Shown: positions 34,078-42,778 of the stretch, piece by piece
How positions within the stretch are numbered: position 1 is the stretch's first letter
Layout of the letters: each line of letters opens with the position of its first letter
Source: Aricia agestis
Taxonomy: Eukaryota > Arthropoda > Insecta > Lepidoptera > Lycaenidae
Assembly (NCBI RefSeq): GCF_905147365.1
Contig: NC_056412.1
Location: 10,718,001-10,782,000 of the forward strand
Length of the DNA stretch: 64,000 nucleotides
Direction: 5' to 3'
The notes under the pieces: generated by a model
The model's database searches: none
What the model saw: only the letters and a program-made list of their open reading frames with translations
Told to the model about the DNA's origin: nothing
Made by a program: the position numbers and the translations under genes

Positions 34078-35425
34078 GCCGTGTTCGTTTCATTTTTTCG
34101 CAGCTGACTGTCAACTTCATAATTAAGTATCATGTTCAATAAAATCCATAAAGTTAATATACCTTTAACATACTACATATTGCACCAGAATAATTTATCC
34201 CAGAGTCAACTAACCCGGGCTTATGTCATGTTCATTCATTCTTTTTACATCCAGCCAAATATGATAGAGCGAATGCTGAATAATTCAATTGTACTGCTCT
34301 CTCTCGCTCCACAGTACTTTAAATAAGGCTATCTCCTTATGTCAGATTTGAAATGACACGTGGTTCTATGTCGCATTGTGCGTGCGTTTTGTGATTATTT
34401 GTGCAAATAAATTAAGCGGAAAATGATAAAAATTGGGAAGAAACACTTGTGTCCAATGTTTATCTCGTCTAACCTATTTATAAAGGAGTTCACTAAAGAC
34501 GCACTAATCCAATGGTATTATTATTAAACTTTGGTAGGGACTTACTTTTTATGCTCATTTGTATATTGCAATTATTTTCAATTTTATTTAATAAAAAGAG
34601 AACAGTTTCTTTTTCTAGGCGAAATATTCGATGGGAATCTTTGTCTCTTTGTGAGTAAATACGGGACCCTAAACAGGTCGGCCCGTTTTACAATCCTTCT
34701 GTAATACGAGTCCGAACTAATGTATTCGATAATTTCTTCATCATCATCAGATAACAACCACTGATCATTTATCATGGTTAAACACAAAATAAAACTGGTA
34801 CCTATTACTGAACACAACAAACTACATAAGTCATAACCGAAAAATCTCAGTTTTGATATTACTAACCCAGAGTTAGTTGATTTAAGCCTCCGACATCGGT
34901 GGGTTAAAAATTTAAAAAAATAACTTGAGGTTAACTCCTAACTCTTGGTGGTGCAAGACATGTTGTGAATTTAAATTCGAAGTATAATTTAACTCAGAGT
35001 TAAGCGTGTTAACCCAGTCTGGCGCAAGTGGGCCTAAGCGGAATAGAGCAACAATCTCGGCTGTCAAACGTAACCAAAATTGGTTTCATCTGTGTGAAAA
35101 ATATGTGTACGTTACACTTACACAAGCATGATTGAACATGAATTCTATGAGATTAAATTGTCAACGTGCGGCACGTGCCGACTGGACGTCAACAAAAGAG
35201 TGCAGCTGTCATGTATCACACGTCTCTTTTTACCACGCAGTGTTACTGATAGTGACATCTCTCCTGCTCAGGCCTTTGTTTCTCTATTCCGCTAGGTATA
35301 TTAACTTTATGATAAAATCCTAACAATTTCTGTCAGAACTGTTAGGATGTTATTCAACATGACACTCAATTATGAAGTTGACTGTCAGCTGCTAAACTGC
35401 GAAAAAATGAAACGAACACGGCTAA
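34076..35425. mobile_element. TIR transposon of ~1.35 kb with a decayed HARBI1-like transposase fragment
   Basis: Ends GCCGTGTTCGTTTCATTTTT and AAAAATGAAACGAACACGGC are inverted, followed on both sides by similar sequence (GCAG...TGACTGTCAACTTCATAATT), with TA flanks. On the minus strand at about 34550-34790, one frame reads an acidic N-terminus (SDDDEEIIEYISSDSYYRRI) and an adjacent frame reads SHRIFRLEKETVLFLLNKIE. That combination is typical of the N-terminal region of Harbinger (HARBI1-like) nucleases, here frameshifted and incomplete. Confidence 0.65.
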
Positions 35426-35565
35426 CGTCTGTCCGTCCGTATGTCACAGCCATTTTTCTCCGGACGAAGGTTCTCCTGAACATATTTTCTTGAGCTGTCC
35501 AAATCGTCTGTCTTCGTTGTACGTATCTCTACCCCCTAATATCCCTCGTCATTAAATTGTAGAAT

Positions 35566-35633
35566 GAGGGATTTTCATTTTTATTTTTTAATTTTATTTT
35601 TAACAATCTTAACTAGATGGCGTAAGGATAAAC
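35566..35633 (+). repeat. Left fragment of a GAGGG-type TIR element, split by P-like element 2
   Basis: GAGGGATTTTCATTTTT...AACTAGATGGCGTAAGGATA matches the left end of the complete copy at 46707-47450. The match resumes at 42488 (ACACTTCTAGATTTTCTATT), so the intervening 6.85 kb is an insertion. Confidence 0.75.
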
Positions 35634-36220
35634 CATAGACATAATATAATGCTAAAGACCAACAAAGAGTGCGAGAGAGAAGAAAATCCTTTATGGAATT
35701 ATAACAAGATGAAAAGAGAGAGGCAGTCTAATGAAAATTGTAACAACTTTTATTTGACAGGTCGTCAAAAGTCGTCAATCGTTTTTATGCCCTTTCGGTA
35801 TTTGCAATTTATTATTTAGATCGTATGTTATTTTCAACAAATACTCTAATATATATCAATAATAAGTTGTGCTGTGAGTGATTGCAGTGTAAATCATAGA
35901 AATAATCCTGAAAAATATACATTTCACCCGTAATTAATCTTCATGTCCTAATTGCTACGATGTGTTTATTTTTGCTATATTCTGGTCTTTAGTTCTCTAT
36001 TTCAAATAAAATATTGTGAATCCTCCCTTTTGCTTTCATATTTTGCGTAACTAAAGGTACTATTGTTCCTATATTACACAAATTTTGAAGAAAAATTTTT
36101 CATCAAAATTTCTTACATATACGCTAGTGCTTGAATCAAATTTATCGATATGCTTATCGATATTTTACAATAACATAAATCTAAAATAAAAATCATTTAC
36201 CTTTATATATTTTATCACCT

Positions 36221-36411
36221 TAAGCCCGGCCGCACATTATCCGAAATTTCTGATCAGAAAAATTCGGACGCCCGGCGGAACGCACTCTGTTCATACATTT
36301 TGTTGTAGACCCATCATACTAAAAGAATTTCTGACGTGTCAAAATGTATGAGCGGGGCGGGGCGTCCGAATTTTTGTGATCAGAAATTCGGAAAATGTGC
36401 GGCCGGACTAA
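36221..36411. mobile_element. PIF/Harbinger-type MITE, 185 bp
   Basis: The element (36224-36408) has long inverted arms containing CCGGCCGCACATT, TTTCTGATCA and AAAATTCGGACGCCC, and TAA on both sides (36221-36223 and 36409-36411). Non-coding; located in the THAP intron. Confidence 0.8.
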
Positions 36412-36534
36412 AAAGGACATATTATCTTATTTTAACTAATATAACTAATACCACCGACCTCAGTTTCCTAACAGATTTTTCACAATTTATAACCTCTAAA
36501 ATACTCACTCAAATCCTACTTATTTCACTTCAAA

Positions 36535-37308
36535 ATGGAAAGTCTGCAAAAGACCATAGATGATCTGGCCAAAGTCTTCAAATCTAGTATGGAGGGTTTC
36601 CAACAAGAACTTGCCCGGGCTACCACTTCAACAACTGATACAATCTCCACTCCGCGCATAGCCTCAGAATTTGAGTGCTTTAGGACTTTTATTCTGTCCG
36701 CTCTGCAGAATCTTCAGTCCCAGGTGGCATTGCTAAATAGATTTCATGACCAGGAGCAAATGCGTAGCAGAAGAAAGATGCTCCTTTTTCATGGAATCCC
36801 AGAGGACAGCAGAGAGGACACTTCAGCAGTTGTTATGGCAACTATCTCTATGAAATTAAACTTAAAGTCTCTTGACTCCTCTTGTATCAAACGAAGCCAA
36901 CGGATTGGAAGGGCCAAGGAAGGTGTGCCCAGACCTATTCTGGTTAAGCTCCAAGAAATCCAAGTTAGAGACTCCATCTGGTTCGCTAAAACAAACTTAA
37001 AGGGCTCAGGCACAACAATGTCAGAATTCCTCAACAAAAGCAGACACGAAACTTTTATTGCTGCAAGAGAAATTTTTGGAATTTCAAACTGTTGGACTAG
37101 AAACGGTATTATTATAATATCAACTCCGGATGGCTCACGTCACAAAATAACATCTCTCCAAGAACTACAAGCAATTCCTCATGCCAATTCGGAAAAAACA
37201 AGTGTCCAGCAACAATCTAATGTTAGCATGTCCAATAACACTCCCCCAGCTGTAGCCGATGTCAGCAAAAGACCCAAAAGAATCCTAAAAACTAAGCAGC
37301 TTGGTTAG
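36535..37308 (+). CDS. LINE ORF1 protein
   Basis: A 257-residue protein with a helical, probably coiled-coil N-terminus (MESLQKTIDDLAKVFKSSME), a central segment typical of LINE ORF1 RNA-binding proteins (RRKMLLFHGIPEDSREDTS, CIKRSQRIGRAKEGVPRPIL) and a C-terminal domain-like part (EIFGISNCWTRNGIIIISTP). Such proteins bind the element RNA and act as chaperones in the ribonucleoprotein. No zinc finger is seen. The basic C-terminus ends SKRPKRILKTKQLG. Confidence 0.78.
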   Translation: MESLQKTIDDLAKVFKSSMEGFQQELARATTSTTDTISTPRIASEFECFRTFILSALQNLQSQVALLNRFHDQEQMRSRRKMLLFHGIPEDSREDTSAVVMATISMKLNLKSLDSSCIKRSQRIGRAKEGVPRPILVKLQEIQVRDSIWFAKTNLKGSGTTMSEFLNKSRHETFIAAREIFGISNCWTRNGIIIISTPDGSRHKITSLQELQAIPHANSEKTSVQQQSNVSMSNNTPPAVADVSKRPKRILKTKQLG

Positions 37309-38291
37309 TAGTTCATTATATTTATATTCTATAGCCTTTAATTTACAGCAAATACTGTTATTCTCTTGTTTAATTATATTATATTTTCACTGTGTTGCCT
37401 AGTCTACATTTCTATTAATTATTCACATATTTATGTCTAAAGTCTAAAGTGATTTATAGTATAATATGGATTAAAAGGAACAAAAACATTCTAATACTGT
37501 ATTGTGAGTTAATAGCTAGTATGTACTTTACTTAGTGTTTTATATTATGTAAATTTTAACCCACAAAATATATTACTGTGGTTTGTGATGTCACAGGTCA
37601 CAATAATAATGTATATTTTTGTTTTAGTCTAATTTAGGTCATAAGTTTTTAATGTGCTAACTTTAATATGTTATAAACATAAACATGCTGTAAAATAATT
37701 GTTATTCACAAGGTTAAAATTGTAATGCATAATATTTAGATCATAATTTTTAATGTGCTAGCTTTGTTGTGTACTTAGACAAGCTGCAAAATAATTGCTA
37801 CTCACAAGTCTAAAACATTGTTATTGTTATTTATTTTGTTACATTGATTGTTAATTTGTAACAAACTTTATTATTATTTAAGAATTACAGTGAAGTGTGA
37901 ACTGTGAACATGTATCCTGTCAAATGTCAGCTGTCAATACCAATAGTTTGTGGCTGTCAAATTTGCTTATTTCTGTGGTTCTTCCTCTTCTTTGTTTCTT
38001 GTTCTTTTTTTTATGTTAAAAGAAAAAGTGATAAAGCCTTGTTTTCTTATAACGAATAATAGCAGGCAGCAGCAGCTACTATATTGAATTATATACAGAT
38101 TTATTGTTAATTTTGAAAATATTCTTTAAATTTATAAAATTGTGAAGTCGGTTGGTGTGTTACAAGTAATTATATAAGAAGAAATACATATACATATTTA
38201 TATTTTATTATTATATAGATAACGTTATTGTATATATTATATTTATATATAATATTATATTGTTTTTTTTTTTTTTTTTTTTTTTTTATCA
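37309..38291. other. ~1-kb non-coding spacer between LINE ORF1 and ORF2
   Basis: No open frame of note. It contains two diverged tandem copies of a ~100-base block (TTTTTAATGTGCTARCTTTR...CAAAATAATTG, about 37640-37815) and ends in a run of about 27 T directly before the ORF2 start. Confidence 0.7.
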
Positions 38292-41243
38292 ATGTTTGAA
38301 TCTCTAGATGATAGTTTTATATCTATTTCGGGCTCCTCGAGTTGCAGTGACGATAGCTTTCACAGTACTTGTTCTGATCATTTACTTTCTACACTTAGTT
38401 CTCACTTCTCTAACAACTTAAAGAATTTTAATATTATACACTTGAACGCTCAAAGTATTCCGGCGCACTTTTCTGAACTTCTTAACTCATTTGACTCTCA
38501 ATCATTCATTGACGCTATCCTTATTTCCGAATCTTGGTTCAAACCCTGTCTACCTTCCACTTCTTACTCTTTACCCGGTTACCATCTCATTAGAAATGAC
38601 CGTATAGGTAGACCAGGTGGTGGGGTTGCAATCTACCTTAAATCTAATATTAAATATAAAATTTTGAGATCATCAGCACAACCTCCTTCAGCCGATGATA
38701 CTGAACACCTTATTTTAGAAATAGCAAATGGCGTGTCTAAAATATTGCTTGGGGTATTCTACAGTCCTAATCTCTCCGTCAATTATTTTACTGCCTTCGA
38801 AAAATTGCTCGATGAATTTATTCCTTCTTATGAGCACATTATTTTGATGGGAGATTTTAACACTTGTCTCCTAAAAGACGATTATCGTTCTAAAAAACTT
38901 ATCTCTATCATTAACTCATTTAATCTAAATACTCTTCCTCTGCAAGCCACGCATCACTATCCTCATTCCACACCATCACTTCTTGATCTTATGTTTGTTT
39001 CCTCACTTCACCTTGTAGACTCTTACGGCCAATGTCCAGCGCAAGGATTTTCTTACCATGACTGCATATTCCTCTCATACAAATTTCGTCTAGCTAAAAC
39101 CAAGCCCAAAGTTGTCTTGCATCGGTCCTTTAAAAATATCGACATAGACAGTCTCCGCGAGGATGCTGAAAATGTGGACTGGGAAGAGATAACCAATGCT
39201 GATTCGATTGACGAAAAAACTTTTATATTTGAGAGTAGAATCATCGAACTCTTTGATAAACATGCACCGTTACGCCCTGTTAAAATAAAGCACCTTCCAG
39301 CGCCATGGCTAACAGACGATATTAAATCCTTAATAAATAAAAAAAATCGTGCAAAAGCTAAATTACGCCAAACACATTCTGATGTCGACAAATTAGCCTA
39401 TAATAAACTCCGCAATCGCTGCAACACAATGTGCAGAGATGCGCAAAAACGTCACATTCAATCGTGTGTCGAAAATGGTGACCAAGCTAAAGTATGGAGG
39501 TTTTTAAAGTCACTTGGAGTTGGCAAAGATCCTAAAACCTCAATTTCGTCCAGCATTGATTTAGATCTCTTAAATAGTCATTTTGCTAACCCCGCACATG
39601 TCTACGATACTCACAAAAAAGCTCACACAAGTCATACTATATCTAACTTACCTATACCAGATTACCCCCCATTTTCATTTAAGGATTTATCTATCAGTGA
39701 TGTTAAAAAGGCTGTTCTGTCAATTTCATCTAAGGCTGTGGGTAGTGACAACATTGGGCGTAACATGATAGTTCCATTGCTTGACACATTATCACCAGTC
39801 CTCGTCCATATCCTTAATTTTTCCCTCAAAACCTCTGCTTTTCCTAGCTCTTGGAAAGATTCTTATATAATTCCTCTGCCCAAGAAATCTAGTCCCCTAT
39901 CTTTCTCTGATTACCGCCCAATTTCAATACTTCCTTTCCTCTCGAAAATCCTTGAACGTTTAGTACAGCAACAACTATGCTCTTTCCTTAATTTAAATAA
40001 TATATTAAATCCTCTGCAATCAGGTTTTCGCCCCGGCCATAGTACTTCTACAGCCTTAGTTAAAATTACTGATGACATTCGTCATGGCATGGATAACCAA
40101 AATCTAACTATTCTCATCCTTTTGGACTTTAGCAATGCTTTCAATACAGTAGACCATGACATTTTATTACTCCTTCTTAGATCGCTCAATCTATCTCCTG
40201 AGGCCGTCAACTGGTTCCGCAGCTTCCTACAAGGACGCCGGCAGCGTGTTAAAATTGACAATAAAATTTCCTCATGGTGTGATGTATTTGCAGGCGTGCC
40301 CCAAGGTAGCGTGTTATCTCCTCTTCTATTTTCCATTTTCATAAACTCTGTTTCACAAATAATTTCTTCTTTCTACCATATGTATGCAGACGACTTACAA
40401 ATCTATAGACAGGCCTTACTTTCCTCACTTTCTAACGTGATTGCTCAACTTAATACTGACTTGTCAGAAATACTAAAGTGGAGCAATTATTACGGTCTTA
40501 ATCTCAACCCGAAAAAAACCCAGTGCATCATCATTGGTAGCAGGCAGCTGATTGCTAAAGTCGACTGGGCTAACTTACCAGAAATAATTCTTGACGGGGC
40601 TCTCATCCCCTATAGCTCCTCCGTTCGCAACCTCGGTATATACTTTGACCGCAGTCTTTCATGGAACACACAAACTCAAGAACTCCGCAAGAAGCTCCTC
40701 GCTGCCACTGCTTCTCTCAGACGCCTCAGTTACTTCCTTCCTGTATCAACCAAAATCTCATTAGTTCACGCTCTACTCTTTCCCATCCTAGATTACGCAG
40801 ATGTCTGCTACAGTGATCTAAATGATCAACTTCTTTCTTCCCTTGAACGCCTGCAAAATCTTTGCATCCGATTCATCTTTGGTCTGAGAAAATACGATCA
40901 CATATCTAACTACCGGACAGAGCTAAAGTGGCTACCTGTTAAGTTGCGTCGGAATACACATATTCTTCATCTTCTTTTTAATATTCTATTTAATCCCAAA
41001 ACTCCTGCTTACCTCAAACAAAACTTTACCTTTCTTGGACACAAGCATCCTACACTTCGCTCAGCCAATAAATTAACTCTTGCCTTCCCTTCCCACAACA
41101 CTAACTTCTATGACTCTTCCTTCACCGTCTCTGCTATTCGTCTGTGGAATTCTTTACCCGAAAGCATACATAAGTCCAAATCTATTGATAATTTTAAAAA
41201 AAGACTCAAACAATATTACTTAGATTTAGCTGCAAACTCTTAA
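38292..41243 (+). CDS. LINE ORF2: AP endonuclease and reverse transcriptase
   Basis: A 983-residue open frame. The N-terminal endonuclease has LNAQSI, ISESWF, GGGVAIYL, the catalytic-type GDFN, SLLDLMF and YHDC. The reverse transcriptase spans about residues 500-760: IIPLPKK, FSDYRPISILPFLSKILERL, GFRPGHST, LILLDFSNAFNTVDHDILL (motif A Asp), GVPQGSVLSPLLFSIFIN and the catalytic YADD. The C-terminus (SLERLQNLCIRFIFGLRK ... FTVSAIRLWNSLPESI) is typical of jockey/CR1-superfamily LINEs. All catalytic residues that I can place are present, so it may still be functional. It performs target-primed reverse transcription. Confidence 0.9.
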   Translation: MFESLDDSFISISGSSSCSDDSFHSTCSDHLLSTLSSHFSNNLKNFNIIHLNAQSIPAHFSELLNSFDSQSFIDAILISESWFKPCLPSTSYSLPGYHLIRNDRIGRPGGGVAIYLKSNIKYKILRSSAQPPSADDTEHLILEIANGVSKILLGVFYSPNLSVNYFTAFEKLLDEFIPSYEHIILMGDFNTCLLKDDYRSKKLISIINSFNLNTLPLQATHHYPHSTPSLLDLMFVSSLHLVDSYGQCPAQGFSYHDCIFLSYKFRLAKTKPKVVLHRSFKNIDIDSLREDAENVDWEEITNADSIDEKTFIFESRIIELFDKHAPLRPVKIKHLPAPWLTDDIKSLINKKNRAKAKLRQTHSDVDKLAYNKLRNRCNTMCRDAQKRHIQSCVENGDQAKVWRFLKSLGVGKDPKTSISSSIDLDLLNSHFANPAHVYDTHKKAHTSHTISNLPIPDYPPFSFKDLSISDVKKAVLSISSKAVGSDNIGRNMIVPLLDTLSPVLVHILNFSLKTSAFPSSWKDSYIIPLPKKSSPLSFSDYRPISILPFLSKILERLVQQQLCSFLNLNNILNPLQSGFRPGHSTSTALVKITDDIRHGMDNQNLTILILLDFSNAFNTVDHDILLLLLRSLNLSPEAVNWFRSFLQGRRQRVKIDNKISSWCDVFAGVPQGSVLSPLLFSIFINSVSQIISSFYHMYADDLQIYRQALLSSLSNVIAQLNTDLSEILKWSNYYGLNLNPKKTQCIIIGSRQLIAKVDWANLPEIILDGALIPYSSSVRNLGIYFDRSLSWNTQTQELRKKLLAATASLRRLSYFLPVSTKISLVHALLFPILDYADVCYSDLNDQLLSSLERLQNLCIRFIFGLRKYDHISNYRTELKWLPVKLRRNTHILHLLFNILFNPKTPAYLKQNFTFLGHKHPTLRSANKLTLAFPSHNTNFYDSSFTVSAIRLWNSLPESIHKSKSIDNFKKRLKQYYLDLAANS

Positions 41244-42447
41244 ACCCTTACGATTTATCCTCTTCTTCGATTCATATTATTATATTACTTATATGTATTT
41301 ATTTTATTCGGTATAAAGTATCTATTATATTTATTTGTGTATTATATTTATTTATTTATATACTAATAGTATCTTATCTTATTTTTATTTTAAATATTTT
41401 TAGTTATATTTTATGGTTGCCTGGTAGAGACTGCTTCCAGCAGTAAGGCCGCCAATTCAAACTATTTCTGTTTTTGTAACGTGTGTAAATTGATCTGTTT
41501 TGTTTGTTTGAATAAAGAGTTTTTTATTTTATTTATTTATTTATAATATAGTATAGTATAATATAGCTAATATAATATAACTACTATAATATAGAGTGAC
41601 TCTAAAACTAGAGAAAGGTTTATATTTATATATCATAATCATTTGTTTTACAGATTCCCTCAAGATCCTCTAATAAGAGGAAAATGGCTGAAATTAATTG
41701 GGCGTGTTGGTTGGAATCCCAAGAAAAATTCAACAATATGTAGCAAACATTTCATTGAAAATTTTTAAAGAAAAATTAGAATAAATACTATTTTGGTTAA
41801 AGGAGCTATTCCAACTTTGTTTTGAAATAATTTGAAAATCGGTTCATAAACGGCGGAGTAATCGTTGAACATACATAAAAATATATCCACAGGCGAACGT
41901 CTAGACTCCTCCTGTTTGGAAGTCGGTTCAAAATAATTGTAATAAAATATTATGATATTTTATAATATGTATTTAATTTAAGAATAAAATATAATATACT
42001 ATGTGTGTTGTTTACTTTCAACGTTTACTTTCAATTTAAGGACTGATTTACCAGATAGATTTTACCTGAGTAATAAATAAGTAACTTTATAATGTGTTAA
42101 GTGTATATTATTTACCCCTATAAGAACCTCATGTCATAACATATCCGACGATTGAAAAATCATTCCAAAAGAAAATGTGTATCTAATTTTCAATCGTCAC
42201 CTTTTTTTGCCAATTAAAATTTATGATACCTAATTTGAAATACAAATCTATCAAAGTTGCATATTATTTATTTCTTATAGAAACTCAGGTAAAATAACTC
42301 GAACGGACTGAACTATCGATAGCAAAATACTATACTATCGATAGTAAAATATACATCACTAGCACACGCGCACATTGACAGATCAAAAATGGTCACGCAT
42401 TTTCGAGTTGTCAGGTGGTCTTTACGACAGTATATATTATGTCTATG

Positions 42448-42495
42448 GGATAAACCATAGACATAATATAATTATATTATGTCTATGGGATAAAC
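42448..42495. mobile_element. 32-bp palindrome between repeated targets: P-type excision footprint
   Basis: Immediately right of P-like element 2 the sequence reads GGATAAAC, then a 32-base perfect palindrome (CATAGACATAATATAA plus its reverse complement, 42456-42487), then GGATAAAC again. The palindrome is exactly two 16-nt element ends joined. P transposase cuts 17 nt inside the termini and leaves such remnants. Confidence 0.7.
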
Positions 42496-42778
42496 ACTTC
42501 TAGATTTTCTATTGGTTCCTCACCGATCTGAAATTATCTGCAGGTTGCATTGACTTTTATTCATTGGTGTCAGTGCCAAAAGCAAAAAAAAAACTGTCAA
42601 TGTCTGCTGTCATTTGACACATGACACTTGACAGGTGCTTGACAGCGAAAAATTCAAAACCTTGCAAGTTGTAATTTTTTCTCAAAAAAATAAAAATACG
42701 CTGAATTTTGCCAAATAATAACAAATTAAAGTTGTTTCCGCAGCGGATTATTAATTAAAATAAACTTATATACATAAA
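42496..42778. repeat. Right part of the split GAGGG-type element and COPS3 promoter region
   Basis: ACTTCTAGATTTTCTATTGG through CTGCAGGTTG (to about 42548) continues the element broken at 35633. The remaining bases to 42778 are the 5' flank of COPS3; no TATA box is obvious. Confidence 0.55.

Larger units (their letters stand above)
36410..41570 (+). mobile_element. Apparently full-length CR1/L2-like LINE with two open frames
   Basis: The element carries ORF1 (36535-37308) and ORF2 (38292-41243), both uninterrupted. It ends after an AATAAAGAG signal (about 41511) in ATTTATTT-type repeats. The 5' boundary is uncertain, somewhere after the MITE. Both frames are open, so it inserted recently or was recently active. 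No clear target duplication was found. Confidence 0.75.
35862..41825 (+). pseudogene. THAP domain of a P-like transposase, two exons, inactivated
   Basis: Exon 1 (35862-35929) encodes CAVSDC, then TFHP, ending in a donor CC|GTAATT. Exon 2 (41654-41825, after TTTTACAG) encodes FPQDPLIRGKWLKLIGR, W-NP, ICSKHF and, past one in-frame TAA, a close match to the THAP terminal motif (GAIPTLF for AVPTIF). Together these are the C2CH residues and the conserved P, W and F positions of a THAP DNA-binding domain. The start codon position reads ATA and exon 2 has an internal stop, so it is dead. No downstream catalytic domain remains. The 5.7-kb intron is due to later insertions. Confidence 0.75.
35626..42455 (+). 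mobile_element. P-element-like transposon 2 (TIR CATAGACATAATATA, 8-bp TSD), loaded with a LINE
   Basis: The element proper is 35634-42447. Termini CATAGACATAATATA and TATATTATGTCTATG are inverted, with further similarity inward (TAAAGACCA). The 8-bp duplication GGATAAAC lies at 35626-35633 and 42448-42455. A related empty site (AAGGATAGACACTTC, about 46759) confirms the insertion point. It encodes a split THAP zinc finger (35862-35929 and 41654-41825). Its THAP intron contains a MITE and a full-length LINE, so the original element was much shorter (near 1.5 kb). Confidence 0.8.
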
